A program made the position numbers and the translations under genes. From Lachnospiraceae bacterium (GTDB lineage Bacteria > Bacillota > Clostridia > Lachnospirales > Lachnospiraceae), in NCBI GenBank assembly GCA_910575275.1, contig CAJTEE010000001.1, positions 124,001 to 188,000 of the forward strand: a DNA stretch of 64,000 nucleotides, given 5' to 3'. Shown here in pieces: positions 50,407 through 60,762 of the stretch (positions within the stretch are counted from its first letter, which is position 1; each line of letters begins with the position of its first letter). A model generated the notes under the pieces. The model saw only the letters and a program-made list of their open reading frames with translations, was not told where the DNA came from and made no database searches.

Positions 50407-52812
50407 TCACTCAAAAAGCTGCTCAAATTCCCGAAGTGCCTCCCGGTTATATGCCTCATACTCTATCTTCATCGGCTTTACTTTTCCTTCACAGAGCAGC
50501 TGGAGCCCCCGGTAAATCCCTTCCTCCGAATTCTCCGTCAGCGTGCCGCCATATGCTTTCATAAAATCTCTCGGGCCCGGAATATCCGTGCAAATCACCG
50601 GCTTTCCCAACAGATCAGCCTCGGCTAACACCAGGCCGAATCCCTCGTAGCAGGAGCTCAACACAAAGTAGTCGCATAGTTTTAAAATCGGATAGGGATT
50701 CGAAACCTTACGCAGCAAAACTACATTGTTTTCCAGCCCAAGCTCTTTAACCTGCATGCTCAGCTTGTCGAACATCCCACGGACTTCATTACCGCCCACA
50801 ATAAGCAGATATGCCTCCGGCTTCTCCTTCCAAAGGGTATAAAAGGCGTTTAAAAGCCGTTCATGTCCCTTTTCCGGAGAGAAGCGGCCAATATTAATGA
50901 ACTTGGGGCCTGAAGCCTCCATAGCCCTGTAAAACCTTTCCCGGTCAGGGAACACCTTTGTATCTTCGTCAAGGACAGGCCGGGCCAGCCCTTTCTCCAG
51001 AATCCTCTTGTCATCAATCACATTTTTCACAATGCAGAGCTTTCCCCTGCCTCCAGCAATTTCTTCTGTGCTCTGCCAAATCCCTTGCGTAACCATGGCT
51101 GTTTTATCGTAATGCTGATAGGCATACCGCAAAACGTCCCTGCGTTGGTTTTTTCTCGTCTGAATTTCACGGTTCATATCACTGTGAACAAAAATTGCCG
51201 TTCGCCCCGGAAAAACACTCCAGCCCAGGATTGTTTCCTGATCGTATCCGCTGAAATGCAGCATGGCATGGATATTCGCGCCGCCAAACTGCCGTTCTAT
51301 GTCCTGGCGGATTCGATGTCCCAAAAGTCTCATATAGCTTTTTGCAGACAGAATTTTCTTTTTAAAAAGTTTCCGAATCACTCGGCCCGTGATCGTTACA
51401 TTCATATCCCCTGCTATCGCGCAATACGCCGTCTTCTCCGGGAAAGTCCGCAGATTTTCTTTGTTCCGCACCACATCCCGAGAAAGGAAGCTTACATAAT
51501 AATTTCGTTTATTCAGATCCGTTTTGTTTAAAAGGGATCGCAGAGAGCCGGTTATCCCATTAGCTGCCAAATTACCCGCATACAGAAAAACATTTTCTTT
51601 TCCATTGTCCGGGATAGGGCTCGCCGCCAATCCTACTGTCTCTCCCAAAATAACAAAGTCGCAAAGTCTTTGGCTTGCGCAGGGGCCTTCATAAGGACAA
51701 AACTGTTTCAGGAATTCCCGGTCGTCATACTGCTTTTCCCTCCGGATTTCTTCCATAAGAGCATCCAGCTGCACCGACTGGGGAAAGGGGAGCTGATCCA
51801 GAGAAAGATACACTCCTCTCTCCCGCAAATATTCTTCCTGATCGTAGGGAAACAGAACGATCTTTTTTCCTGTACAGGCAAAGTCAAACAGCACGCTAGA
51901 ATAATCCGTTACCATTACATCCGCCACGTTTAAAAATTCATAGGTTTCATATTGGCAGGGGAACGGCCGGATCCGTAAAAAGTCCCGAAAACCCACTCCT
52001 TTTTTCGCCAGGGGATGCAGATTTACATATAAAATTTCCCCTTCAGTAAGAGCGGCATCCCACTCCTTTAGATAAGCTAACAGCCTGGCATCCTTCTCCC
52101 TGGTGTCCTTCTGCCCTACCGCTCCCCGAAACGTGGGCAGATATGCATAGATTCGCTTTTCTTCAAGGCCCAGCGCTTTCTTTATTTTCTCCCGGCCGGA
52201 TGTGTCAAAAAAAATTTCGTTGCGGGGATAACCTCCCATCAGGCAACTTCCCTTCCCGATGTTTTCCAGCATATAATCTCTCAGCATATGCTCCCGGGTA
52301 TATACATTGGGGTAAAGTAAAAAATCACTGCTTAAAAAATTTTTCTGCACATTTCCAATGTTATAGAACTCCGTCCTGTCCGACCGTCCCATTGCCTTTA
52401 AGGGAGTGCCATGCCAGGTATTTAAATAAACCTGTCCTTCTTTTTTTATAAAATAGGAGGCGAACGTCGTATCATTCACCAAATATTTTACACTTGCCAA
52501 GAGGCGCATATAGGCGTCCGATGCCGCTACCACTACATGGACTCTGTCTATTCCGTGGTCACGCAGAAATGCTTCAAACCGGCTCTTATTTCTTCCTGTG
52601 GCAGAAAGGTAGATTTGGTATCGAGCGTATTTTTCACTTTCGGAAAGGTATCGAAGCAAATAAAAGATATTGCCGTCCAATTTCTTCCCATGCTCGGATT
52701 CCAGCAGAATCCCATAGGGATTCAACAAAAGGCGGTCATAGTATCGAATATAGCTGCTTTTGGCGCGCCAGAAGGGATTCTTTAGCTTTTCATATAGCTT
52801 CCTGATTTTCAT
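50407..52812 (-). CDS. CDP-glycerol glycerophosphotransferase fused to GT4 glycosyltransferase
   Basis: 801 aa from ATG 52812, which overlaps the tagD stop (ATGA); the longer reading is not needed. N-terminal half is Glyphos_transf: VYLNTWHGTPLKAMGRSDRT, YAYLPTFRGAVGQKDT, DVMVTDYSSVLFDFACTGKK, LFPYDQEEYLRERGVYLSLD. C-terminal half (about 420-800) is a GT-B enzyme of family 4: FINIGRFSPEKGHERLLNAF, LLIVGGNEVRG, YFVLSSCYEGFGLVLAEADL. The order is reversed relative to the 1180-aa enzyme, which has its glycosyltransferase first. Confidence 0.9.
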   Translation of the reverse strand: MKIRKLYEKLKNPFWRAKSSYIRYYDRLLLNPYGILLESEHGKKLDGNIFYLLRYLSESEKYARYQIYLSATGRNKSRFEAFLRDHGIDRVHVVVAASDAYMRLLASVKYLVNDTTFASYFIKKEGQVYLNTWHGTPLKAMGRSDRTEFYNIGNVQKNFLSSDFLLYPNVYTREHMLRDYMLENIGKGSCLMGGYPRNEIFFDTSGREKIKKALGLEEKRIYAYLPTFRGAVGQKDTREKDARLLAYLKEWDAALTEGEILYVNLHPLAKKGVGFRDFLRIRPFPCQYETYEFLNVADVMVTDYSSVLFDFACTGKKIVLFPYDQEEYLRERGVYLSLDQLPFPQSVQLDALMEEIRREKQYDDREFLKQFCPYEGPCASQRLCDFVILGETVGLAASPIPDNGKENVFLYAGNLAANGITGSLRSLLNKTDLNKRNYYVSFLSRDVVRNKENLRTFPEKTAYCAIAGDMNVTITGRVIRKLFKKKILSAKSYMRLLGHRIRQDIERQFGGANIHAMLHFSGYDQETILGWSVFPGRTAIFVHSDMNREIQTRKNQRRDVLRYAYQHYDKTAMVTQGIWQSTEEIAGGRGKLCIVKNVIDDKRILEKGLARPVLDEDTKVFPDRERFYRAMEASGPKFINIGRFSPEKGHERLLNAFYTLWKEKPEAYLLIVGGNEVRGMFDKLSMQVKELGLENNVVLLRKVSNPYPILKLCDYFVLSSCYEGFGLVLAEADLLGKPVICTDIPGPRDFMKAYGGTLTENSEEGIYRGLQLLCEGKVKPMKIEYEAYNREALREFEQLFE

Positions 52813-53198
52813 TTCCCCAGTTCCTTCTTGATCTGCGTCGTCGAAATCTCCGGCGTCCGGGGCAGATAGACCACCTCGCACTGCTCCTTCAAAAAGTCAA
52901 ATTTCCCCTTCCAGTCGTCTCCCATCACAAAGACGTCCACCTTATACAGCTTTACATCCTCTGCCTTCTGCTCCCAGCATTCCTCCGGAATGACCAGATC
53001 CACATACCGGACCGCCTCCAAAAGCTGCTTACGTTTCTCGTAGGAAAAGTAGCATTTTTTCTGCTTGCTGTTCCAGTTGAACGCATCGGTGGACAGCGCC
53101 ACGATCAAATAGTCCCCTAACTCCCTGGCACGCTTTAAGAGGCTGATGTGTCCATAGTGCAGCAGATCGTATGTCCCATAGGTGATAATCCGTTTCAT
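52809..53198 (-). CDS. tagD: Glycerol-3-phosphate cytidylyltransferase
   Basis: Makes CDP-glycerol, the donor for both polymerase-like enzymes. 129 aa from ATG 53198 (site GGGAGGA), the standard TagD length. Motifs: RIITYGTYDLLHYGHISLLK (HxGH), ALSTDAFNWNSK, RTPEISTTQIKKEL. The longer reading to 53354 overlaps the licD gene and is rejected. Presence of tagD fixes the glycerol-phosphate nature of the polymer. Confidence 0.97.
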   Translation of the reverse strand: MKRIITYGTYDLLHYGHISLLKRARELGDYLIVALSTDAFNWNSKQKKCYFSYEKRKQLLEAVRYVDLVIPEECWEQKAEDVKLYKVDVFVMGDDWKGKFDFLKEQCEVVYLPRTPEISTTQIKKELGK

Positions 53199-53269
53199 TG
53201 TCCTGGTTCCTCCCATTTCCCCGGTTTGCGCGTTTTTCCCACAGGCTGCCGCAAACCGCTGTTTTATTT

Positions 53270-54055
53270 TTATGGTATGAAATGCCCGCCTCGTTCCTCC
53301 TTGGGCGGGAGTTCCATGTAATCGCCGTACATATTTTGCAGCAGCGTGTCCCAACCCGCCGGGGCCGGAAACCGCTCTCCTTCAAACTCCACATACGCCG
53401 TCTCCCCAAACCACTCTGCGTCATAGCTCTCTCTCCAAAAGCCGTGGCGTCCGCCCATCGTGCAAAGGCCTTTTCCTCCATATCCGGCCAGCCTCCGCAG
53501 AGTCTCCCGCAGGGCAAACAGCCGCCTGCTCGGCAGGAGACGCAGGGCCTTCCACAAAAATCGGTATTTCTTATCGTAACCGAACAGGAAATTTCGGTTT
53601 CCCTTAGACAAAAGCGCACAGTCAATGAGCTTGATCCCCTTGAAGCAAAGCTCCGCCGTCCTGCTGCCTCTGCGGCATCTATCCAGGGGGAATATATCTA
53701 TATAAATTCCTTGCTCTATCTCAATCCCCGCTAATGCCGGCTCCTCCACCCGCGTCCCGCGCCTGCGCAGCTTGGCAAAGTAAAAGGGGTATTTCGGCTC
53801 GGTCCGGTACTCCTGGTATGCGTATCCTGCCGGGAAGATCTGCTCGCCGCATCGCGCCAGCCTGTCATAATCCTCTCTTGGCATGGCTACGTCTAAATCG
53901 TCATCCCAGGGGATAAACCCTTTGTGGCGCACCGCCCCTAAAAGCGTTCCGGCCGTCAGATAGTAACGCAGTCCCAGCTTCTCGCATACCCGTCTAAATT
54001 CCAACAAAATCTCCAGCTCCGTCTCCTGCATCCGACGAAGATCATCTGTCTGCAT
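53270..54055 (-). CDS. LicD-family phosphotransferase
   Basis: 261 aa from ATG 54055 (site AAAGGAG). Signature GLRYYLTAGTLLGAVRHKGF and IPWDDDLDVAMPREDYDRL, with the DDD metal motif of the LicD/fukutin nucleotidyltransferase-like fold. LicD proteins attach phosphocholine (or other phospho-alditol groups) to teichoic acids and surface glycans. No licA/licC choline activation genes are in view, so phosphocholine is a likely but unproven donor. Overlaps the preceding GT2 gene by 14 bp. Confidence 0.9.
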   Translation of the reverse strand: MQTDDLRRMQETELEILLEFRRVCEKLGLRYYLTAGTLLGAVRHKGFIPWDDDLDVAMPREDYDRLARCGEQIFPAGYAYQEYRTEPKYPFYFAKLRRRGTRVEEPALAGIEIEQGIYIDIFPLDRCRRGSRTAELCFKGIKLIDCALLSKGNRNFLFGYDKKYRFLWKALRLLPSRRLFALRETLRRLAGYGGKGLCTMGGRHGFWRESYDAEWFGETAYVEFEGERFPAPAGWDTLLQNMYGDYMELPPKEERGGHFIP

Positions 54056-55073
54056 ACCCGCGTCTCCTTTTCCACAGCTTATATGCTTGAAACGTCCCCG
54101 AAAGCACCGGCCAGGGGGCATATTTTATCAGGAGATATTTGCAGTACGTTTCCCGGCTTTCGTAATACGCACAAGGACGCTTCTCGAAGCCGACCGCCGG
54201 CAGCCATTCCCGCCGCAGCCTGTGAAGGTACTGCCTCTGCTTGCCAAAAGCCTCCATGCTGGCGGCATTCCAGGTCAAAAACTCCATGGCCCAGTTCAGG
54301 AAGCTTTGCTCATAGAAGCGGTAAACCCCTTCCCTTTCCAGGCCCTCCCGCAGCAATAAAACGGCCCGGCAGGCTGCATCCGGGTCTTTATGCCTTGAAT
54401 CAGAAACCGATCCCGGGCGGTTGGCCCGATGGTGAACGAGTGCCTGCGGGATCACCGTGATTTTTTCCGCCAGCGCCAGGCTTTGAAATACGAACACCAG
54501 ATCCTCTGAATTGGGCAGAGTCGGATAGGTGAGCTTGGTCTTTTTTAAAAAGGACGTCCGGTACAGCTTGTCCCAGGGCCAGCCGCAGGTGAATTGAAAT
54601 ATATGCCCCGCGATTTCCTTTGGGGCAAATGTATCTCCCGGCAAGGCCCTCGTCTTTGGCCCCTTAGAAAAGGCGAGCGGCCGGCCGCCGGCCGCGTCAA
54701 ACGCCTCCGACCCGCAGACTACGATATCCGCCTGGGTTTCCTCCGCCCTTGCCGTCATGCGTTCCAAAATCTTTGGCTCGAACCAGTCGTCGGAATCCAG
54801 GAAAATCAGATAACGGCCGAATGCCTGCGCCAGCCCTCTGTTCCTTGCCGGGCCCGGACCCAGGTTGTTTTGCGGCGCCACCCGAAAGCGGCCGTCTTTT
54901 TTTGCATACTCCGCCAAAATCCGGCCGCTGCCGTCGGTCGAGCCGTCATCTACGCAGATGACTTCTATGTCTTTCAGTGTCTGGCGCAGCAGGCTGTCCA
55001 GGCACTCTCGCAGATGCCGTTTTGTATTATAGACCGGGATAATCACCGATACCAACGCCATACCCCATCCCAT
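54042..55073 (-). CDS. GT2-family glycosyltransferase
   Basis: About 343 aa. GT-A motifs MALVSVIIPVYNTKRHLREC, EVICVDDGSTDGSGRILAEY, GPARNRGLAQAFGRYLIFLD (then SDD). Start uncertain: GTG 55088, ATG 55073 (used; AGGAAAGG upstream) or ATG 55061. Adds a sugar to the lipid-linked surface polymer; the sugar is unknown. Confidence 0.9.
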   Translation of the reverse strand: MGWGMALVSVIIPVYNTKRHLRECLDSLLRQTLKDIEVICVDDGSTDGSGRILAEYAKKDGRFRVAPQNNLGPGPARNRGLAQAFGRYLIFLDSDDWFEPKILERMTARAEETQADIVVCGSEAFDAAGGRPLAFSKGPKTRALPGDTFAPKEIAGHIFQFTCGWPWDKLYRTSFLKKTKLTYPTLPNSEDLVFVFQSLALAEKITVIPQALVHHRANRPGSVSDSRHKDPDAACRAVLLLREGLEREGVYRFYEQSFLNWAMEFLTWNAASMEAFGKQRQYLHRLRREWLPAVGFEKRPCAYYESRETYCKYLLIKYAPWPVLSGTFQAYKLWKRRRGYADR

Positions 55074-55136
55074 GCCTTTCCTTTCCACGTTTCGCGGCGC
55101 AAATCCGGTGCGGGAAACGCCTTAACCAGCGTTTTT

Positions 55137-56273
55137 CTAATAAAATCGCCGCACTCCAAAACTCAAGAGCTCCAGCGTCCTGTAGCCGGTCAGCCGCAAG
55201 AGCGCCAGCGCGGGATTTTGGTTCGCCTGATACACTTCCGGGTACCCTGCCTTTAAAGACTCGTCAAATGCGCGCCACTCCCGGCCCCGTTTCGCCTTTC
55301 TCGGAAAACTTAACAGAATCTTCGCCTTCCCCGCCGCCATCCGCGCGATCATCGCCGCGATATACCGCCTCTTGGCCTTTGAACAGGGGATTTCAGACCC
55401 CAGTCCGGCATAAAATTCCAGCAGCGACCGGATCACCCGGTCATAATCCCGCTCATTCTTTCTCATGCTCTCCATCGCCACGCTCTGCCCTTCCACTCCG
55501 ATCCGGTAGCGGTACACGGACTCGTTTAGGAAGCAGATCGTACTTACATAGGGAATCGGGAATGTGATAAACTCCATGTCCACATAGTAGCAGTGCTCGT
55601 CCAGCCGGATCGCGTGTTTCCTCAAAATCTCTGTCCGGATCGTCATATGGTGCATTTTCATATACAGGCGGCCGGCCACCTTGTCAAAGGAATACGGCCT
55701 CCCATACACAACGCCCTTGAACGGCTCCCCGCTCTCTGCCTGTCTGCCGAGTATGAGGGAACGTGCCGCTGCCCGCCTCCCGGGTACGGACGCGCGGCCC
55801 ATCCCCAGCCTTCCTGGCATGCCTGTACGCCTACCCGCTTGTCCGCCCTCCAAAACCCAGTGGAAGCCTGTATACACGACATCTACATACGTTCTGCTTT
55901 TCTCAAGCTTCCCAAGCTCCTTCACCAGCCGCCCGAATGCCTCCGTATCCACCCAGTCATCCGCATCCACGACCTTGAAATACGTTCCGTTTGCATGTGC
56001 AAGCCCGAAGTTAATCCCCGACCCATGCCCGCCGTTTTCCTTATGGAACACCTTATACGTATCCGGATATCGTTCTGCATACCTCTCGGCAATCGCCGCC
56101 GACCCGTCCGTCCCTCCGTCGTCGATCACCAGGATCTCCACCCGGGAAAGGATTTCCGGCTCCGAAACCAGAAACGAGTCCAGACATCTTTCTATATACG
56201 CCTCCGCCTGATACATGGGCACTACAACCGACAGAAGCTTTCGGCCCGTCTGCCGCTTTGTCTTCTCTCCCAT
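55137..56273 (-). CDS. GT2-family glycosyltransferase (EpsE/TarP-like)
   Basis: 378 aa from ATG 56273, which overlaps the TGA of the integrase-like gene; the longer N-terminus is noncoding there. Motifs: KLLSVVVPMYQAEAYIERCL, EILVIDDGGTDGSAAIAERY, GSGINFGLAHANGTYFKVVD (then ADDW). C-terminal region (about 250-378) is basic with amphipathic helices, probably membrane-associated. Part of the surface polymer operon. Confidence 0.9.
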   Translation of the reverse strand: MGEKTKRQTGRKLLSVVVPMYQAEAYIERCLDSFLVSEPEILSRVEILVIDDGGTDGSAAIAERYAERYPDTYKVFHKENGGHGSGINFGLAHANGTYFKVVDADDWVDTEAFGRLVKELGKLEKSRTYVDVVYTGFHWVLEGGQAGRRTGMPGRLGMGRASVPGRRAAARSLILGRQAESGEPFKGVVYGRPYSFDKVAGRLYMKMHHMTIRTEILRKHAIRLDEHCYYVDMEFITFPIPYVSTICFLNESVYRYRIGVEGQSVAMESMRKNERDYDRVIRSLLEFYAGLGSEIPCSKAKRRYIAAMIARMAAGKAKILLSFPRKAKRGREWRAFDESLKAGYPEVYQANQNPALALLRLTGYRTLELLSFGVRRFY

Positions 56274-56812
56274 CAGCCCTGCTCCCACCCGGCCACAAGC
56301 TGCTCCTGCTCTAGCTGCCGCTCCATCGCCTGGTCGATCAACAGGGCGACATTGTTCTCGATCCCCGTCCGTGTATTCTGGTACAAGCGCTTTAGGCACC
56401 GCGGATTCCCCTTCTCCTCTGCAATCTCCGCCTCCACACACAGCCTGCGGATCGCGGTTGAGATATGCGTCCGGTTCATCGGCCCGCCGGCCCGCGTCTG
56501 GAAGATCGGCCCAAACGAGCAGCCGTTGCGGCACGCGAAGCTCAATAATTCCTTCCTTAAGCACTCCGGGAGGCGTACGATCTCCCGCACATGATTATGC
56601 GAGCAGACGATCCGCCCCTCTTTAACGGCCTCGACCGTCACCTTGGGGAGCTCCTGTACCGTGATCCCCGTGGCCGCAAACAGCTTGACGAGAAGATAGA
56701 GCCGCTCCTTGCCGCGCGCCTTTGCCGTACGCAGAAGCTGTAAATACTCGTTCCGGCTCAGCTCCGGCCGGGCGGAAGAATTTCTTTGCATATCCTGATT
56801 TGTACGCGACAC
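56273..56812 (-). CDS. Integrase-like protein with degenerate catalytic site leading the surface-polymer operon
   Basis: 179 aa; GTG start 56812 after AAAGGGGGAG. It resembles the catalytic half of tyrosine recombinases: ARPELSRNEYLQLLRTAKAR, YLLVKLFAATGITVQELPKV, GGPMNRTHISTAIRRLCVEA, NPRCLKRLYQNTRTGI. The arginine of the 'TGLRISE' motif is Thr, and the HxLRH box reads RCLKR, so recombination activity is unlikely. It could instead act as a DNA-binding regulator of the operon. Translationally coupled to the downstream glycosyltransferase. Confidence 0.7.
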   Translation of the reverse strand: MSRTNQDMQRNSSARPELSRNEYLQLLRTAKARGKERLYLLVKLFAATGITVQELPKVTVEAVKEGRIVCSHNHVREIVRLPECLRKELLSFACRNGCSFGPIFQTRAGGPMNRTHISTAIRRLCVEAEIAEEKGNPRCLKRLYQNTRTGIENNVALLIDQAMERQLEQEQLVAGWEQG

Positions 56813-57012
56813 ACCGCTCCCCCTTTCCTTTGCGAGGCTTTTTTGGAATCTGCAAACCTATACATTTTCAAAACGCCTTTTTCCTTTATTTTCTTGTCAA
56901 AAGGTGTTGCAAAATCAACGTATTTGTGTTAGATTAGGGAAAGATTCAGAAATGTTTTTGGAGTTTGAAAACGTATACCTTTCCAAACTCTTTGAAAAAT
57001 TTTTTGCAGACA

Positions 57013-57065
57013 AAAAACAGTCGTTCGGATCACTTTCGCAGGAAAGTACCAGAACGACTGTTTTT
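57013..57065. terminator. Inverted repeat in the gap between the polymer and sugar operons
   Basis: AAAACAGTCGTTC / GAACGACTGTTTT with a 25-nt loop and T-run. The gap 56813-57254 otherwise holds the AT-rich upstream region of the polymer operon (TTGACA on the minus strand near 56894-56899, no good -10 at 17 bp) and no gene. Confidence 0.6.
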
Positions 57066-57194
57066 ATATCTTATTCAGGGTATAAAAAAGAGCAGTGGCA
57101 AGTTCCGCTCCTCTTTTACCTCTGGCCTCCGATTTCTAAATCTTCTATGGAAATCCCAAGCATTTGCAATTCCGCTCTTGCTGTCTATCCACTT

Positions 57195-57234
57195 AAAAAG
57201 CCGGATGCCGCAGTTCCTCTCCCGCGGCATCCGG
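57195..57234 (-). terminator. Terminator of the sugar ABC operon
   Basis: Perfect 11-bp stem CCGGATGCCGC (57201-57211) / GCGGCATCCGG (57224-57234), followed on the minus strand by CTTTTT. Lies 20 bp after the MsmK-like stop. Confidence 0.88.
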
Positions 57235-57254
57235 TCTTCTTTCTTTCTCTTATC

Positions 57255-58367
<1,113 letters not shown>

Positions 58368-58445
58368 ATTTCCTCCATTCTTGCGCACTCCGCCTGCGCC
58401 ATTCGTTGATTTTTATTTTGTAACCGTTCGGCCTCTTACAAACCG

Positions 58446-60305
58446 TTACCTTTTCTTTTCCTGCACTGCCGATTCAATCTTTAAGAGCCACCGCATCCCA
58501 CAGGCCGGCATCAAAACGCCCTTTGCCTCCAGCGTTTCGCCGGAAAGCAGGTCTTTATAAAGGCCATCCTCATTGATCCAGGCCGTCCTCCCTTCGTGGG
58601 AAAAATTAAACAGCGCGATCAGTGTCTCTTTTCCGTATTCCCTTACCATACAGAGAACACCCGGATCATACGTCTCTCTGGTCGATACCAACGCCGCGTT
58701 TAAAAAGACCGGATGACCTTTTCGGATCTCCAGAAGCTTTTGGATTCCGTCAAAAATCTGCTTTTGCACCGTACCCTTTTTCTTACGCAGCCCTGCATTG
58801 TCCCACCGAAACGCTCCTCTGTGCACATAGCGGGAATCCGCCGCCTTCTTTTCGTCGGCCTTGTAGCTGTAGTCGTTTAACTGTCCGATCTCATCCCCGC
58901 TGTAAAACATCGGGATTCCCGACTGGGTCAGCATATAGCCGTGCAGCGTCAGATCCAGTCGGATCGAGAGGGAAAGCGCTTCCTCATCCTGCCGTTCCAT
59001 GGCCGCCTCGATCCCACAGAGGGAAGCGGTCGTCCCGCAGAGCCTTGCGTCACCGGAGGCCGGGTCGTCGTTATAGAGCTCGCCGCGGGCCAAAGAGCCG
59101 TAATAGTTTCCTGTAAAATAGTCGCTCAAAAACCGTTTGTGGGCCGTCTCGTCGATGAGCTTTCCCTTCAGCCAATCATATTCCAGGCCCCAGCCGATGT
59201 CATCATGACACCGTAAATAATTTAAGAACACATACTCTCTTGGCAGCGCGTTCACAATCTCCATCTGGCGCTTCAAGAGCGATACGTCGCCGGTCGCCAC
59301 CGTATGCCAGGTCGTGGCCATGGTCGTCACATTGTAGAGCATGTGGCACTCCGGCTTTTCGACCGTCCCAAAGTATGGGACCACACGGGCCGGCTCCATG
59401 ACCACCTCGCCGAGAAGCAGGACTCCGGGGCACGTAATCTCACAAATCATCCGCAGCATGCGGACGATATTATGTACCTCCGGCAGGTTTCTGCAGTTGG
59501 TTCCCAGGCGCTTCCAGATATAGGGCACCGCGTCGATACGGATGATGTCGATGCCCTGGTTTGTCAGGTTTAAAAGATGATCCACCATCGTGTGAAAAAC
59601 CACGGGATTCCAGTAATTCAGATCCCACTGATACGGATAAAAGGTGGTCATCACAAACTTTTTCGTTTCCTCCAGCCAGGTAAAGTTCCCGGGCGCCGTC
59701 GTGGGGAAGACCTGGGGGCAGGTTTCCTCAAACCGGGAGGGAAGCTCGTAATCATCATAAAAGAAATACCGGTCCTGATACTCCTTCTCTCCCGCCCTGG
59801 CCCGTCTTGCCCACTCATGCTCGTCGGAGGTATGGTTCATGACAAAATCCAGGCAGACATTTATATCCCGTCTGTGGCATTCCGCCGCCAATTCCGCCAG
59901 ATCCTCCATCGTCCCAAGGGCGGGTCTTACCTTTGTAAAATCGGATACCGCGTAGCCGCCGTCGTTGTTTGTCTCGGGCGAGTCCAAAAGAGGCATCAGG
60001 TGAATGCAGTTGACGCCGCATTCCTCGATATACCCTAACTTTTCTTTGACTCCCTTTAAGTTCCCCGCAAAGGCGTCCACATACAGCATCATGCCGGCCA
60101 TATCGTTTTTCTTATACCAGAGCGGATTTTCTGCCCGCGCCGCATCCAGCCTCTTTAAGGCGGCGCTTCGTTTTTCAAAGCGTGTCCGAAGGATCCCGAC
60201 AAGTGTGTCGAAATGCTCCTGCCCGCCCTCGTAAAGCTCACAGTACAGCCATTTTAATTCGTCATAATGCTTTTTTAATCTGCCTTCAAAAATCGTCTCA
60301 TCCAT
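58446..60305 (-). CDS. GH13 glycosidase, amylosucrase/sucrose-hydrolase-like
   Basis: 619 aa, cytoplasmic. An N-terminal helical domain (about 1-90) as in amylosucrases, then the TIM barrel: CIHLMPLLDSPETNNDGGYA, NVCLDFVMNHTSDEHEWARR, GIDIIRIDAVPYIWKRLGTN (nucleophile Asp), LLLGEVVMEPARVV (acid/base Glu), LRCHDDIGWGLEYDW (stabilising Asp), and a C-terminal beta domain. Likely cleaves sucrose or alpha-glucosides released from raffinose by the neighbouring alpha-galactosidase. Whether it hydrolyses or transfers glucose cannot be told. Confidence 0.9.
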   Translation of the reverse strand: MDETIFEGRLKKHYDELKWLYCELYEGGQEHFDTLVGILRTRFEKRSAALKRLDAARAENPLWYKKNDMAGMMLYVDAFAGNLKGVKEKLGYIEECGVNCIHLMPLLDSPETNNDGGYAVSDFTKVRPALGTMEDLAELAAECHRRDINVCLDFVMNHTSDEHEWARRARAGEKEYQDRYFFYDDYELPSRFEETCPQVFPTTAPGNFTWLEETKKFVMTTFYPYQWDLNYWNPVVFHTMVDHLLNLTNQGIDIIRIDAVPYIWKRLGTNCRNLPEVHNIVRMLRMICEITCPGVLLLGEVVMEPARVVPYFGTVEKPECHMLYNVTTMATTWHTVATGDVSLLKRQMEIVNALPREYVFLNYLRCHDDIGWGLEYDWLKGKLIDETAHKRFLSDYFTGNYYGSLARGELYNDDPASGDARLCGTTASLCGIEAAMERQDEEALSLSIRLDLTLHGYMLTQSGIPMFYSGDEIGQLNDYSYKADEKKAADSRYVHRGAFRWDNAGLRKKKGTVQKQIFDGIQKLLEIRKGHPVFLNAALVSTRETYDPGVLCMVREYGKETLIALFNFSHEGRTAWINEDGLYKDLLSGETLEAKGVLMPACGMRWLLKIESAVQEKKR

Positions 60306-60753
60306 GATAATATTTTCTCATTTCCTCCACGAATTCTTCTGAGGGCTCGATGAAGACAAGCTCGCCCTTTGCCTGTATGGTATAGACCTCTGCCCCGGGC
60401 CGCCCCGACGTAAAGTCCCGGATCTTTTTTCCCTCCGCCTGCATCCGCCCTCTGACAAATGTCTCCATGTCCGGGCGGTTTACATGATATACGTCCTTAC
60501 GCTTCTCCTTGCGGATGATCTTCGAAATATCGAAATCCCCGTTTACATACACGTATTCGTATTCATACCGCAGGCTCCGGCCGTAAAAGAAACCGGCTGC
60601 CGCGAAGCCAAGCGCCAACGGCCAGAGCCCCGCTGCAAAAAACAATACATCGAACAGCAGCACGGCCGCTGCGGAGAGGAAAAGCGCCTTTAAAAGCATC
60701 TCTCTCCTGTTTGGAACATACGGAATATACCATTCAAAAACAACGTCTCTCAT
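60298..60753 (-). CDS. DUF6106-like small membrane protein
   Basis: 151 aa. Starts MRDVVFEWYIPYVPNRREML, two membrane helices (about 21-58), then a cytoplasmic domain with EYEYVYVNGDFDISKIIRKE and VYTIQAKGELVFIEPSEEFV. Matches the clostridial DUF6106 pattern from memory. Probably a housekeeping gene nested in the sugar operon: it overlaps the GH13 start and lies 9 bp after the alpha-galactosidase. Function unknown. Confidence 0.75.
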   Translation of the reverse strand: MRDVVFEWYIPYVPNRREMLLKALFLSAAAVLLFDVLFFAAGLWPLALGFAAAGFFYGRSLRYEYEYVYVNGDFDISKIIRKEKRKDVYHVNRPDMETFVRGRMQAEGKKIRDFTSGRPGAEVYTIQAKGELVFIEPSEEFVEEMRKYYHG

Positions 60754-60762
60754 ACTGCGCTC

